This document shows, piece after piece, positions 19,440-28,464 of a DNA stretch of 64,000 nucleotides (position 1 is its first letter; the number at the start of each line of letters is the position of its first letter). The notes beneath the pieces were generated by a model. The model had not been told where the DNA came from. It did no database searches and was given only the letters and a program-made list of their open reading frames with translations. Origin of the DNA: Burkholderia oklahomensis C6786 (lineage in GTDB: Bacteria > Pseudomonadota > Gammaproteobacteria > Burkholderiales > Burkholderiaceae); assembly GCF_000959365.1 (NCBI RefSeq), contig NZ_CP009555.1:2666001-2730000 (forward strand). The letters are read 5' to 3'. The translations under genes were made by a program, and so were the position numbers.

Positions 19440-20660
19440 TCAAGGCTGCGCGACGAGTCCCTGAATCAGATTGAGCGCCTGCGGCGAGCCCAATCCCGTC
19501 ACGTAGTCGTAGCCGCCGTTCGCAGTGCAGATCGTCCCGCAAGTGCCGTTGGTGCCCGACGTCACGTCGTGGTAGTCGCTGCCGTACGCGGATTTGCCGA
19601 CCGTGTAGAGCAGGTTGTACGGGCCGGCGAGCTTCGCCTTGCCGGCGGCGGTGCGCATCGAGTTCGCGATCGCGAAGAGCCCCGCCCATTGCGGCGCGCC
19701 CGCGCTCGTGCCGCCGACCACGAACCAGCCCGACTGCCCTTGGTAAGTGACGGAGTCGTACACCGCGAAGCCCGAGCCCGGATTCGCGTTGTAGCCGACG
19801 TCGGGCACGCCGCGGCTGCCGGCGTACGGAATCGGCCACAGCGCCTGTCCGGACGGCTCCGGCTCGTACGTGCTGACGCCGCCGCCGCTGCCGCTCCACG
19901 CGGTTTCGCCGAGGTAGTTGCCGTACGCGTCGGTGGACAGCGTCGTGCCGCCGACCGCGACGACGTACGGCGACGCCGCCGGATACTCGCTGCCGTTGCC
20001 GCTGTCGCCCGACGACGCGACGAACGTGACGCGTGACGGCGAGCCGAAGTGGCTGTCGAAGCCGGTCTCCGAGCTGAACTCGCTGCCGCCGAAGCTCATC
20101 GACACGACGGACGCGCCGTTGCCGACGGCGACGTCGACCGCGGTCATCAGGTCGTTGAAGCTGTTCGATGCCGCTTCGACGAGCACGATCTTCGCTTTTG
20201 GCGCGATCGCGTGCACCCATTCGACGTCGAGCGACATCTCGAGCGACCAGCCGGCGTCGGCGCGCGGCTTGCTGCCGTTCGCGTAGATCTTCTTGAAGCA
20301 GCCGTTCGACGTCGTGCAGGTCGGCAGCGAGAAGGTCTTGCTGAATACGCCGAGATCGGATTCGATCTTCGGGTCGTCGTATGCGTCGATGATCGCGACC
20401 ACCATGCCGTCGCCCTGGTTCGCGATCGAGTCGAAGCCGTACGCGTGCCGCACGGTGGCGGGCGCGAGGCCCGCGACGGTCGTACCGGCGATGCGCAGCT
20501 TGTTCGTGTGGAACGGCGGCCGCGCGAAGCCTTTCGGCACACGGGTGCCTTCGACGTATGACGACGACTGGCCGTTGCCCTGCGCGAGCGCGGCTGTCGA
20601 CGCGAACGCCTGAAGGCACGCGGCCGTTATCAATATGGATAGCAGGGGATTGTTTTTCAT
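19440..20660 (-). CDS. Secreted S53 (sedolisin-type) serine peptidase
   Basis: 406 residues with a signal peptide (about 1-26, cleaving near LAQ). Sedolisin catalytic residues are visible: E141 and D145 in SLEMSLD, the oxyanion D219 in SSGDSG, and the nucleophile S319 in GGTSAGAP. A C-terminal calcium-site-like segment (DVTSGTNGTCG) is present. The catalytic domain follows the signal peptide after only about 50 residues, so the roughly 170-residue prodomain usual for S53 enzymes is missing. GGAGAAT precedes the ATG. S53 enzymes generally act in acid. Confidence 0.88.
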   Translation of the reverse strand: MKNNPLLSILITAACLQAFASTAALAQGNGQSSSYVEGTRVPKGFARPPFHTNKLRIAGTTVAGLAPATVRHAYGFDSIANQGDGMVVAIIDAYDDPKIESDLGVFSKTFSLPTCTTSNGCFKKIYANGSKPRADAGWSLEMSLDVEWVHAIAPKAKIVLVEAASNSFNDLMTAVDVAVGNGASVVSMSFGGSEFSSETGFDSHFGSPSRVTFVASSGDSGNGSEYPAASPYVVAVGGTTLSTDAYGNYLGETAWSGSGGGVSTYEPEPSGQALWPIPYAGSRGVPDVGYNANPGSGFAVYDSVTYQGQSGWFVVGGTSAGAPQWAGLFAIANSMRTAAGKAKLAGPYNLLYTVGKSAYGSDYHDVTSGTNGTCGTICTANGGYDYVTGLGSPQALNLIQGLVAQP

Positions 20661-20880
20661 GGCGCATTCTCCATATCAATAAAATGGCGTGGTCTGTTTG
20701 AATTCTACGGAGCGGAGAAATTTTTTTGAATAAAAATTAGCGTGCTGAGGGAATTCACCGAGTCCGTTTTGATATCCGGAACATGGGCATCGTTGTTCAT
20801 TTCGAACCGATGGGATGCGTTGTCGAATAAGGCCGGATGGCCGATCGGGCGAGCGGCTCACGGCGCGCTCGCACGGGGCG

Positions 20881-21000
20881 GGCGGTATCCGGAGTAACCC
20901 GGGTGGAATTTTTTAAATAATCATAATAATTGATTTATAGGGATATTGTTTTTGTTTTATTTGGCATCCTTGAAATAGAACGAACGGTAGTTTTCATTCG
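20881..21000. other. AT-rich block in the S53-crcB gap
   Basis: 41 G or C in 120 bases (34%), in strong contrast to the genome around it. It sits inside the 634-base gap 20661-21294, contains no credible open frame, and probably holds promoter elements for the S53 gene or binds a nucleoid protein such as H-NS. The rest of the gap holds the inverted repeat described next. Confidence 0.6.
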
Positions 21001-21080
21001 ACATTTTTACGCGAGGATTACGATTTTTCGGAGTGGCCGCATCGATGCGGCGGGAAGGCGAAGCGCCGCCGGTGCATCCG

Positions 21081-21215
21081 GGCGGCGGCCGGCATTCGGC
21101 GCGGCGCGCGGGCCGGCCGATTGCCGGGCGGCCGGAAATCCGCATAAAGTTGAGCGTGCGCAGCCGGCTCAGGCGCGTCCGGCATCTCGCGCCGCGCCGA
21201 ATGCCGGCCGCCGCC
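21081..21215. repeat. Perfect 28-bp inverted repeat
   Basis: Arms 21081-21108 and 21188-21215 are exact reverse complements (28 of 28), separated by 79 bases. The left arm begins GGCGGCGGCCGGCATTCGGC. The right arm ends 79 bases before the crcB start. RNA from this region would form a long stable hairpin, and the arms could also be terminal repeats of a lost small element. Confidence 0.85.
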
Positions 21216-21294
21216 GCACGTCCTGCGGGCATCGCGCATGCCCGCGGCGCGGACGTCGCGCGGACCTTCTCCCCGTCAATCGTGAGGTGCGGCC

Positions 21295-21681
21295 TTGTTC
21301 TATTCGATCGTCGCGATCTTCGTCGGCGCCGGGCTCGGCGCGCTGCTGCGCTGGTTCCTGAGCCTCGGCCTCAATGCGCTCTTGCCCGAAGTGCCGCTCG
21401 GCACGCTCGCGTCGAACCTCATCGGCGGCTATCTGATCGGGATCGCGGTCGTCGCGTTTACCATGAGGGCGGGGCTGCCGCCCGAATGGCGCCTCTTCGT
21501 GATCACGGGCTTCATGGGCGGGCTCACGACGTTCTCCACCTACTCGGTCGAAGTGATGACGCACGCGGCTCAGGGCGAGTTCGGCTGGGCGCTCGCCGTG
21601 GCTGCCCTACACTTGATAGGTTCGTTCACATTGACGGGGCTCGGCATGTGGACCGCGCGGGCGTGGCTCGCGCCGGCCTGA
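21295..21681 (+). CDS. crcB: Fluoride ion exporter CrcB (Fluc)
   Basis: Small inner-membrane fluoride channel, 128 residues with four hydrophobic helices; works as an antiparallel dimer. Landmarks are [29 protein letters not shown] and [15 protein letters not shown], the last being the Fluc signature with the pore TTFSTYS motif. Start codon is TTG, preceded by GAGGTG at 21284-21289. No fluoride riboswitch is visible upstream. A DUF190 gene follows 22 bases later, a known pairing. Confidence 0.95.
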   Translation: MFYSIVAIFVGAGLGALLRWFLSLGLNALLPEVPLGTLASNLIGGYLIGIAVVAFTMRAGLPPEWRLFVITGFMGGLTTFSTYSVEVMTHAAQGEFGWALAVAALHLIGSFTLTGLGMWTARAWLAPA

Positions 21682-21703
21682 TGCGGCCCGGGCGGAGGTG
21701 GCT

Positions 21704-22063
21704 ATGGACGGAGTCTTCCTGCGTTTTTACGTACACGAGAATCACCGGCTGCACTGGAAGCCGCTCTGGGAGTGGCTGCTCGAGGAAGCGAACCGGATGG
21801 GCATCGCGGGCGGCTCCGCGTTTCGCGCGATGGCGGGGTTCGGCCAGCATCGGGTGCTGCACGAGGATCGCTTCTTCGAGTTGCAGGGCTCGCTTGCGAT
21901 CGAGGTCGAATTCATCGTCACGGAAGACGAGGCGCAGCGGCTCATCGAGCGCGTGTCGCGCGAGAAGGTGCGCGTGTGCTACGCGACGATCCCCGCGCAC
22001 TTCGGCGTGATCGACAATCTCGGCGACGGCGCGCCGGCCGCCGCCGGTCCGCCGAACCGGTAG
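21704..22063 (+). CDS. DUF190 protein
   Basis: 119 residues from MDGVFLRFYVHENHRLHW; the ATG at 21704 is 5 bases after GGCGGAGG, better than the GTG at 21698. DUF190 proteins have a PII-like fold and often sit next to crcB. Typical features here are the RFYVHENHR opening, GGSAFRAMAGFG, and VEFIVTEDEAQRL. It is likely co-transcribed with crcB. Its biochemical role is not established. Confidence 0.88.
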   Translation: MDGVFLRFYVHENHRLHWKPLWEWLLEEANRMGIAGGSAFRAMAGFGQHRVLHEDRFFELQGSLAIEVEFIVTEDEAQRLIERVSREKVRVCYATIPAHFGVIDNLGDGAPAAAGPPNR

Positions 22064-22067
22064 CGCG

Positions 22068-22631
22068 TCAGATCCCGAACAGCGTGAGCGAAACCGCCGC
22101 GCGCGTCACGATCATGATCAGCACCTGGACGATCACGAACAGCAGGATCGGCGACAGGTCGATGCCGCCCAGGTGCGGGATCACCCGGCGCAGCGGGTTC
22201 AGGAACGGCGCCGTCAACTGATACAGGATCGCCATCGCGGGCGAGCGCGGGTTCAGCCACGACAGCAGCGCCATCAGGATCGTCAGCCACAGCACGAGAT
22301 TGAGCGCCCATTTCACGACGGTCAGCAGCGCGACGATGAGGATCGTCGGGATGATCGACAGCGCGTCGACGCCCGCCATCGTCACCATCAGCGCGACATA
22401 GACGAGCGATGTGACGAGCGCCGCGACGATGCTCGCCCAATCGACGCCGCGCACGCCCGGGACGATGTGCCGCAGCGGCAGCACGAGCCAGTTGGTCGCC
22501 TGCAGCACGGCCTGCGTGACGGGGTTGTAGGGCGGCACGCGCACGGCCTGCAGCCAGACGCGCAGAATCAGCGCGGCGCCGAACAGCGTGAAGACGGTAT
22601 TGAGCAGAAAACGGGCGATCTCGCCGAACAT
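22068..22631 (-). CDS. YggT family membrane protein
   Basis: 187 residues from MFGEIARFLLNTVFTLFGAA, with two YGGT repeats: each has a hydrophobic pair of helices and an R-x-P-type motif (LRVWLQAVRVPPYNPV and LMALLSWLNPRSP, then APFLNPLRRVIP). YggT proteins are inner-membrane proteins linked to osmotic shock and septum/membrane integrity; the mechanism is unclear. It converges with the DUF190 gene with only 4 bases between stops. Confidence 0.9.
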   Translation of the reverse strand: MFGEIARFLLNTVFTLFGAALILRVWLQAVRVPPYNPVTQAVLQATNWLVLPLRHIVPGVRGVDWASIVAALVTSLVYVALMVTMAGVDALSIIPTILIVALLTVVKWALNLVLWLTILMALLSWLNPRSPAMAILYQLTAPFLNPLRRVIPHLGGIDLSPILLFVIVQVLIMIVTRAAVSLTLFGI

Positions 22632-22714
22632 CGTTTGAATCCTTTTCCTTATCCAGTCCAGTCGGGTAGCGTGCCGTCGCCGCCCGCAGGCGGCGCGCAT
22701 CGGGCGTCACCTTA

Positions 22715-23713
22715 TCACGGCTCGTCGCGGGCGGGGCGCGCGAGGTCGAGCGAACGGGCGAGCGACGCGTCGACCGCGTGCTTGAGCGCGTCGAGCGACG
22801 GCGGCGGCGACGCGCGCTTGCGCGCGAGCGCGACGGCGCGGCGGGTGTGGAGCGCGTAGAGCGCCGCGTGATCGCCGCCGAGCGACTCGAGGAGCGAGAG
22901 CTGCCGCTCGACGATGCCGACGTCGCCGCGCGACACGGGCCCCGCGAGCGCGTTCGCGAGTCCTTTGTCGCGCGCGGTCTCGATCGTGCCGGCGAGCATC
23001 GGCAGCAGCGCGCGCAGCGCGTCGTCCTCGGCGAGGCCGAGCGAGCGCCACAGCTCGACGCATTCGGCGAGGTTGCAGAGCGCGAAGCTCGCCGCGTAGT
23101 TGGCGGCCGCGTGATAGAGCATCCGGCCGCCCGCCGGGATCGACAGCGGATGGCAGCCGAGCGCGGCGGCGAGCGCGACGAGCACGTCCTTCAGCGCGCC
23201 GTCGGCCTCGATCGTCACCGAGCAGCCGTCGATCCGCGCGAGATCGGCGTCGCCGCCGCCGAACAGGTAGAGCGGATGGAAGCCGCCCGTCGCCGCGCCC
23301 TGCGCGCGCGCGGGGGCGAGCAGATCGACGCTCGACGCGCCGCTGCAGTGGACGAGCGCCTGGTCGCCCGCGCGCGCCGGCGCGAAGCGCAATTCGGCGG
23401 CGATCCGGCCGAGCGCGTCGTCGGGCACGGTGACGAAGATCAGGTCGGCGGCGTCGACGACCGCCTGCGGCGAATCGACCGCCGCGCAACGCGCGCCGTG
23501 CGCCGCGTTGCCGTGGCCGGAACGTGCGGGGTCAGCGGCGTCGCGTGCGGCTTGGTCGGCATCGATCTGCGCGGCGAGCGCGGCGGCCGGCGCGGGCGAG
23601 CGGCTCGCGATCGCGGTGACGGCGTAGCCGGCGCGCGCGAAGCGGCGGGCGACGCAGCGGGCAAGGCGGCCCGCGCCGATGAAGCCGATGCGGGGCGTAG
23701 CGGACAAGGACAT
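22715..23713 (-). CDS. Rossmann-like / DUF2520 protein
   Basis: 332 residues from MSLSATPRIGFIGAGRLARC. The N-terminal Rossmann fold has GFIGAGRLARCVARRF, and the C-terminal DUF2520 helical domain resembles the dimerisation domain of 6-phosphogluconate-type dehydrogenases (GGRMLYHAAANYAASF). A family reductase is likely, but its substrate is unknown. It is 83 bases upstream of yggT on the same strand. The longer frame 5' of this start is low complexity. Confidence 0.85.
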   Translation of the reverse strand: MSLSATPRIGFIGAGRLARCVARRFARAGYAVTAIASRSPAPAAALAAQIDADQAARDAADPARSGHGNAAHGARCAAVDSPQAVVDAADLIFVTVPDDALGRIAAELRFAPARAGDQALVHCSGASSVDLLAPARAQGAATGGFHPLYLFGGGDADLARIDGCSVTIEADGALKDVLVALAAALGCHPLSIPAGGRMLYHAAANYAASFALCNLAECVELWRSLGLAEDDALRALLPMLAGTIETARDKGLANALAGPVSRGDVGIVERQLSLLESLGGDHAALYALHTRRAVALARKRASPPPSLDALKHAVDASLARSLDLARPARDEP

Positions 23714-24141
23714 GGATGCGATCCTGAATCTGCGGCAAACCATCAGTATCGCGTATTCGGCGGCGGCGGCGTTCGATCCAGCCCCAAAAGGCCGCCGCAT
23801 TTTTTGAGGGACGGAATGCGCGGCGGGATCCGTCCGTGTCGCGCCGTCCACATACTGTCTCTAATTTGTAATCGTTCATTACCGGTCGCCGGACGGATGG
23901 CGCGGCGGGGCGCGCGGCGCCTCCCGCGATTCCTCGCAATCCGCCGAATTGCAGCCGGACCGCGCCCGCGCGGCCGCGTCCGATCCCGCGCGCGGCCTTG
24001 CCGCGAGGCTTTGCGCAATTGCAATTTGCAACAAATGCGCGTGGCTCGCGATGCGGGATTTCGCTACATTCGACTCATGCGGCAAGCTTGCCGTCGCTGT
24101 CGATGCGGTGGGCGCTGACGCCCGCTGCCAGGAGAACCAAA
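23714..24141. other. Divergent intergenic region
   Basis: 428 bases between the DUF2520 gene (minus) and the small secreted-protein gene (plus). No gene is supported; the frames crossing it are shadows. It contains a short AT-rich block near 24010-24040 (GCAATTGCAATTTGCAACAA) likely to belong to the promoter of the downstream gene. Confidence 0.45.
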
Positions 24142-24432
24142 GTGAAAAAGCTCATTCCGTTGATCGCCGTTGCAGTCCTGGGCCTGGGCGCTGCGAGCGC
24201 CGCCCAGGCGCACGTGTCGATCGGTGTCGGCATCGGGGTGCCGATCGCGCCGGCGTATCCGGTTTACGCCGCGCCGCCGCCCGTTTATTACGCGCCGCCT
24301 CCGCCGCCTGTCGTCTACGCGCCGGCGCCCGCGTACTACGCGCCGCCTGTCGTGGTCGGCGGCTACTACGGCTACGGGCGCCCGTACTGGCGCCATCACG
24401 GCTACTACGGCCGTCCGTACTGGCGTTATTGA
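24142..24432 (+). CDS. Small Tyr/Pro-rich exported protein
   Basis: 96 residues starting at GTG (MKKLIPLIAVAVLGLGAASA) with AGGAG five bases upstream. A clear signal peptide ends near AAQA. The mature part is low complexity: APPPVYYAPPPPP and YYAPP repeats, then a tail with YYGYGRPYWR repeated (GYGRPYW, YYGRPYW). No cysteines. Tyrosine/proline-rich exported proteins of this type are common in Burkholderia, but their role is unknown. It is followed by a strong terminator and stands alone. Confidence 0.75.
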   Translation: MKKLIPLIAVAVLGLGAASAAQAHVSIGVGIGVPIAPAYPVYAAPPPVYYAPPPPPVVYAPAPAYYAPPVVVGGYYGYGRPYWRHHGYYGRPYWRY

Positions 24433-24478
24433 TTGCTGACGTCGACGCGCCGCCTGGCCGGCGGCGCGCCTGATGCCG

Positions 24479-24521
24479 CGGCGCTGCACGGCGATGGTTC
24501 GTGCCGCGCCGTTTTCTTTTT
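24479..24521 (+). terminator. Rho-independent terminator
   Basis: Stem CGGCGC/GCGCCG extended by GCACG/CGTGC with one mismatch, 9-base loop, then TTTTCTTTTT. It follows the small exported-protein gene. Confidence 0.8.
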
Positions 24522-24594
24522 CGGGGCTGCGCGAGTCGAGCGAAGCTGGGACAATGACCGTTTCCTTGTCCAACGCGTTTTCCTACTCGCCGCC

Positions 24595-25578
24595 ATGCCT
24601 GTTCAATCCGCTTCCGACCTCGCCATCCCGACCTTCGACGACGTGGCCGACGCGGCCGCCCGGCTCGCCGGCGTCGCGCATCGCACGCCCGTCCTCACGT
24701 CCAGCACGGCCGACGCGCGCACCGGCGCGACGATCTTCTTCAAATGCGAGAACTTCCAGCGGATGGGCGCGTTCAAGTTCCGCGGCGCGTACAACTCGAT
24801 CTCGCACTTCGACGCCGAACAGCGCCGCGCGGGCGTGCTCACGTATTCGTCCGGCAACCACGCGCAGGCGATCGCGCTTGCCGCGCGCCTCGCGGGCATC
24901 CACGCGACGATCGTGATGCCGCACGACGCGCCCGCCGCGAAGGTCGCGGCGACGAAGGGCTACGGCGGCGAAGTCATCACCTACGATCGCTACACGGAAA
25001 GCCGCGAGGAGATTGGCGCGCGGCTCGCGCAGGAGCGTGGGATGACGCTCGTGCCGCCGTATGACCATCCGCACGTGATCGCCGGGCAGGGGACGGCCGC
25101 GAAGGAACTGATCGACGAAGTCGGCGAACTCGACATGCTCGTCGTGCCGCTCGGCGGCGGCGGGCTGATTGCGGGCAGTGCGCTGTCGGCGGCTGCGCTC
25201 GCGGCCGGCTGCGCCGTGATCGGCGTCGAGCCGGAAGCGGGCAACGACGCGCAGCAGTCGCTTGCGCGCGGCGAGGTCGTGCACATCCCGGTGCCGCGGA
25301 CGATCGCGGACGGCGCGGCGTCGACGCACGTCGGCGCGTACAACTTCCCGATCATCCAGAAGCTCGTCAAGCGGATCGTCACGGTCAGCGACGCGCAACT
25401 GATCGAGGCGATGCGCTTCTTCGCGGAGCGGATGAAAATGGTCGTCGAGCCGACCGGCTGCCTCGGCGCGGCCGCGGTGCTCGATGGCGTGCTGCCCGTC
25501 GCGGGCAAGCGCATCGGTGTGATCCTGAGCGGCGGGAACGTCGATCTCGCGCGCTACGGCGAGTTCCTGCGCGGGTGA
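24595..25578 (+). CDS. Threonine/serine dehydratase-like (fold type II PLP) enzyme
   Basis: 327 residues from MPVQSASDLAIPTFDDVADA. The PLP lysine is in MGAFKFRGAYN, the phosphate-binding loop is PLGGGGLIAG, and SSGNHAQAIALAARL is the family SSGN motif. There is no ACT-like regulatory domain, so it matches catabolic or hydroxyaspartate/serine-type dehydratases rather than IlvA. The exact substrate (threonine, serine or threo-3-hydroxyaspartate) cannot be decided. The frame 5' of this start overlaps the terminator and was rejected. Confidence 0.85.
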   Translation: MPVQSASDLAIPTFDDVADAAARLAGVAHRTPVLTSSTADARTGATIFFKCENFQRMGAFKFRGAYNSISHFDAEQRRAGVLTYSSGNHAQAIALAARLAGIHATIVMPHDAPAAKVAATKGYGGEVITYDRYTESREEIGARLAQERGMTLVPPYDHPHVIAGQGTAAKELIDEVGELDMLVVPLGGGGLIAGSALSAAALAAGCAVIGVEPEAGNDAQQSLARGEVVHIPVPRTIADGAASTHVGAYNFPIIQKLVKRIVTVSDAQLIEAMRFFAERMKMVVEPTGCLGAAAVLDGVLPVAGKRIGVILSGGNVDLARYGEFLRG

Positions 25579-25757
25579 GCGCGTGCGTGCGGCTTGCGGC
25601 GTGTCTTGTCGGCAGGCCGCACGCGCGAGCGGCGGGCCGGTCGATCCATCGAGGCGAGCGGCCGGTCCGGATAGGCCGGGCTGCGTATGCGGTTGCGCGA
25701 GCGGCTCGAGATCCTGACTTCGACCGCGTCGTTCGAGCCGTCTGAGCCGACCCGCAC

Positions 25758-25784
25758 GATTTGAACGATTTGAACGACTTGAGC
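25758..25784. repeat. Three tandem 9-mers
   Basis: GATTTGAAC, GATTTGAAC, GACTTGAGC end to end, with a partial fourth copy. In the 225-base gap between the convergent dehydratase and LysE genes; otherwise that gap shows nothing. Confidence 0.7.
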
Positions 25785-25803
25785 GACTCGCATCGTGCCA
25801 GCG

Positions 25804-26481
25804 TCAAGCCGCCGCGTTCAGAATCAGGTCGCGATAGCCGCCGACGATCACGCTGTACGAGAAATACGCGAAAAGCAGCGCCGACACGACGTGACACGCG
25901 CGCATCAGCCCTGCGCCCGCGCGCTTGCGGCCCTGGCTCGCGAGCGTGCAGAGAAAGAGCGTCCACGCGAGCCCGCCGAGGAAGAACCCCGACAGAAACA
26001 CGGATGCCGTCGCGGGCGTCGTCGCGCCGGCCTTCGCGATCAGCGCGCCGCCGACCGCCGCGAACCACAGGATCGCCGACGGCGACGACATCGCGAGCAG
26101 CATTCCGCGCGCGAAATTGCGCCACGTGCTCGCTCGTATGGGAGCGGCGGGGGTATCGTCGTCCACGGCATCGTGCGCCGGTTCGGGAAAGAGCGCCTCG
26201 CGCGCCATCTTCCACGTGAGGAACAGCAGCACAGCGCCGCCGCCGAGCCATACGATCCAGCGCACCGCTTCGAATTGCAGCAGCACGGCCATCCCGGCGA
26301 GCGCGAGCGCCGCATAGACGAGATCGCCGACGCACGAGCCGACGCCGAGCCAGAATCCCGGCCTGAATCCGTGCGACAGCGTGAGCGACAGCATCGCGAC
26401 ATTCACGAGGCCGATGTCGAGACAAAGCGAAAGCGACAAAAAAAAACCGTCGGACAGCATCGACGTGGGGGCGAAGCTCAT
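25804..26481 (-). CDS. LysE-family amino acid exporter
   Basis: Inner-membrane exporter of the LysE/RhtB superfamily, 225 residues with six hydrophobic segments. The signature GVGSCVGDLVYAALALAG near residue 45 and SSPSAILWFAAVGG near residue 130 are family marks. An acidic loop (HDAVDDDTP) lies mid-protein. It is 38 bases downstream of ubiD on the same strand, probably in one transcript. Substrate unknown. Confidence 0.88.
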   Translation of the reverse strand: MSFAPTSMLSDGFFLSLSLCLDIGLVNVAMLSLTLSHGFRPGFWLGVGSCVGDLVYAALALAGMAVLLQFEAVRWIVWLGGGAVLLFLTWKMAREALFPEPAHDAVDDDTPAAPIRASTWRNFARGMLLAMSSPSAILWFAAVGGALIAKAGATTPATASVFLSGFFLGGLAWTLFLCTLASQGRKRAGAGLMRACHVVSALLFAYFSYSVIVGGYRDLILNAAA

Positions 26482-26519
26482 GGTGCGTCGTCGTTATCGA
26501 AGGTTGGAGAAGCGGAAGC

Positions 26520-28079
26520 TCACGACAAGCCGATGTCGGTCCACAGACGATCGACGCGCGCCTTCACGGCGGCGTCCATCTCGATCGGCCGGCCCCATTC
26601 GCGCTGGGTTTCGCCCGGCCACTTGTTGGTCGCGTCGAGCCCCATCTTCGAGCCGAGACCCGCGACGGGCGACGCGAAGTCGAGATAGTCGATCGGCGTG
26701 CTCTCGACGAGCACGGTGTCGCGCGCCGGATCGACGCGCGTCGTGATCGCCCAGATCACCTCCTTCCAGTCGCGCACGTTCACGTCCTCGTCGACGACGA
26801 CGATGAACTTCGTATACATGAACTGCCGCAGAAAGCTCCAGACGCCGAACATCACGCGCTTCGCGTGGCCCGCGTAGCTCTTCTTCATCTGGACGATGGC
26901 CATCCGGTAGCTGCAGCCCTCGGGCGGCAGGTAGAAGTCGGTGATCTCGGGGAACTGCTTCTGCAGGAGCGGCACGAACACCTCGTTCAGCGCGACGCCG
27001 AGCACGGCCGGCTCGTCGGGCGGCTTGCCGGTGTAGGTCGAATGGTAGATCGCGTCGCGGCGCATCGTGATCCGCTCGACGGTGAAGACCGGAAACCACT
27101 CCTGCTCGTTGTAATAGCCGGTGTGGTCGCCGTACGGGCCTTCGAGCGCGTGCTCGTAGCCGGCCGCGGCGCCCGCAGCCGGCCGCGGCGGCGCGCCTTC
27201 GGGCGCCGGAGCGGGCGTGCCTTGCTGCGGATGAATGAAGCCTTCGAGGACGATCTCCGCGCGCGCGGGCACCTGCAGCGTGTCGACGCCGGGCGTCAGG
27301 CATTTCGCGAGCTCGGTGCGCGCGCCGCGCAAGAGGCCGGCGAACTGGTATTCGGACAGCGTGTCGGGCACGGGCGTGACGGCGCCGAGCGTCGTCGCCG
27401 GATCGGTGCCGAGCACGACGGCGACCGGATACGGCTGGCCCGGGTTCTTCAGCGCGAATTCGCGGAAATCGAGCGCGCCGCCTCGATGCGCGAGCCAGCG
27501 CATGATCAGTTTGTTGCGTCCGATCAGTTGCTGCCGATAGATGCCGAGATTCTGGCGGGTCTTGTTCGGCCCGCGCGTGACCGTCAGGCCCCAGGTAATG
27601 AGCGGACCCGCGTCGCCGGGCCAGCAGGTCTGGATCGGCAGCTTGTGCAGATCGACATCGGCGCCTTCCCAGACGATCTCCTGGCACGGCGGCGCGGACA
27701 CCGTCTTCGGGCCCATGTCCCAGACGGCCTTCGCGAGCGACAGCAGCTTGCCTGCGTCCTTCAGGCTCTTCGGCGGATCGGGCTCCTTGAGCGCGGACAG
27801 CAGTCGGCCGACGTCGCGCAGCGACGCGAGCGCCGCTTCGTCGTCGGCATCGACACCCATTCCGAGCGCGACGCGCCGCGGCGTGCCGAACAGATTGCCG
27901 AGCACCGGAAACCGGTAGCCGGTCGGCGCGTCGAACAGGAGCGCGGGGCCGCCCGCGCGCAGCACGCGGTCGCAGAGTTCGGTCATTTCGAGGACGGGCG
28001 ACACGGGCTGCGTGATGCGCCGCAACTCGCCGAGCTGTTCGAGGCTGTTGATGAAATCGCGTAAGTCTTTGTATTTCAT
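26520..28079 (-). CDS. ubiD: UbiD 3-octaprenyl-4-hydroxybenzoate decarboxylase
   Basis: Prenylated-FMN-dependent decarboxylase of ubiquinone synthesis, 519 residues, close to other UbiD. The start [20 protein letters not shown] is the family N-terminus. [13 protein letters not shown] contains the E-P-Y-G-D-H metal/prenyl-FMN signature region, and the active-site R/E region is in the middle of the protein. A proline/alanine-rich insertion (residues about 300-320) precedes it. The prFMN supplier ubiX is not in this window. Confidence 0.95.
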   Translation of the reverse strand: MKYKDLRDFINSLEQLGELRRITQPVSPVLEMTELCDRVLRAGGPALLFDAPTGYRFPVLGNLFGTPRRVALGMGVDADDEAALASLRDVGRLLSALKEPDPPKSLKDAGKLLSLAKAVWDMGPKTVSAPPCQEIVWEGADVDLHKLPIQTCWPGDAGPLITWGLTVTRGPNKTRQNLGIYRQQLIGRNKLIMRWLAHRGGALDFREFALKNPGQPYPVAVVLGTDPATTLGAVTPVPDTLSEYQFAGLLRGARTELAKCLTPGVDTLQVPARAEIVLEGFIHPQQGTPAPAPEGAPPRPAAGAAAGYEHALEGPYGDHTGYYNEQEWFPVFTVERITMRRDAIYHSTYTGKPPDEPAVLGVALNEVFVPLLQKQFPEITDFYLPPEGCSYRMAIVQMKKSYAGHAKRVMFGVWSFLRQFMYTKFIVVVDEDVNVRDWKEVIWAITTRVDPARDTVLVESTPIDYLDFASPVAGLGSKMGLDATNKWPGETQREWGRPIEMDAAVKARVDRLWTDIGLS

Positions 28080-28291
28080 GAAGGATGTCCGGGCCGCGCG
28101 CGACAGGCGGCGGCGGTGAGGGCGGGCACGGCGTCCGCCCGGAAACGAGCGCCGATTTTACCCGGCCGGACGGCCAGGCGATGGAAACGTAAAAAAATGG
28201 CGGCGGATCCGAGCGCCAGGCGGCACGCGGCTTCCAAATCCGACCCGTAACAAATCATTACTTTTTGTTATGAAATCGTATTTCTATAGTG

Positions 28292-28319
28292 TTGACGATC
28301 TATAAAACCCTGCTAGAAT
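28292..28319 (+). promoter_or_regulatory. Near-consensus sigma-70 promoter
   Basis: -35 TTGACG (28292-28297), 16-base spacer, -10 TAGAAT (28314-28319), in an AT-rich stretch after the ubiD start. No protein-coding gene follows within 300 bases; a terminator does. Confidence 0.75.
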
Positions 28320-28325
28320 CCGCTC

Positions 28326-28464
28326 ACATTGGTTGCAGGTCCCAGTGTTGAACCATCAATCCCCGGTCCTATAGACGCAACGCGTCGCCGTCCGCCGATA
28401 CCTGCACGGCCTTCTGACGGTCTGTTTGTTGTCCTAGCCAGCGCCCAGTCGACGCTGGTTTTTT
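28326..28464 (+). ncRNA. Candidate structured small RNA
   Basis: About 139 bases lying between a near-consensus promoter and an intrinsic terminator, with no coding potential on the same strand. A long-range stem pairs TGCAGGT (28334-28340) with ACCTGCA (28400-28406), and inside it GACGC/GCGTC (28374-28386) forms a small hairpin. I do not recognise an Rfam family; it does not look like 6S RNA. It could also be the terminated leader of the lytic transglycosylase gene at 28660, whose remaining leader holds two further hairpins (28525-28542 and 28567-28585). Confidence 0.6.
28438..28464 (+). terminator. Rho-independent terminator of the candidate RNA
   Basis: CCAGCG (28438-28443) pairs with CGCTGG (28453-28458) around a 9-base loop, followed by six T. 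Confidence 0.85.

Noticed and set aside
21216..21294. Fluoride riboswitch before crcB
   Set aside because: The conserved GATGG...CTGATGA elements are not present.
28326..28464. 6S RNA identity for the candidate small RNA
   Set aside because: Lacks the long closing stem with a large central bubble, and ends in an intrinsic terminator.
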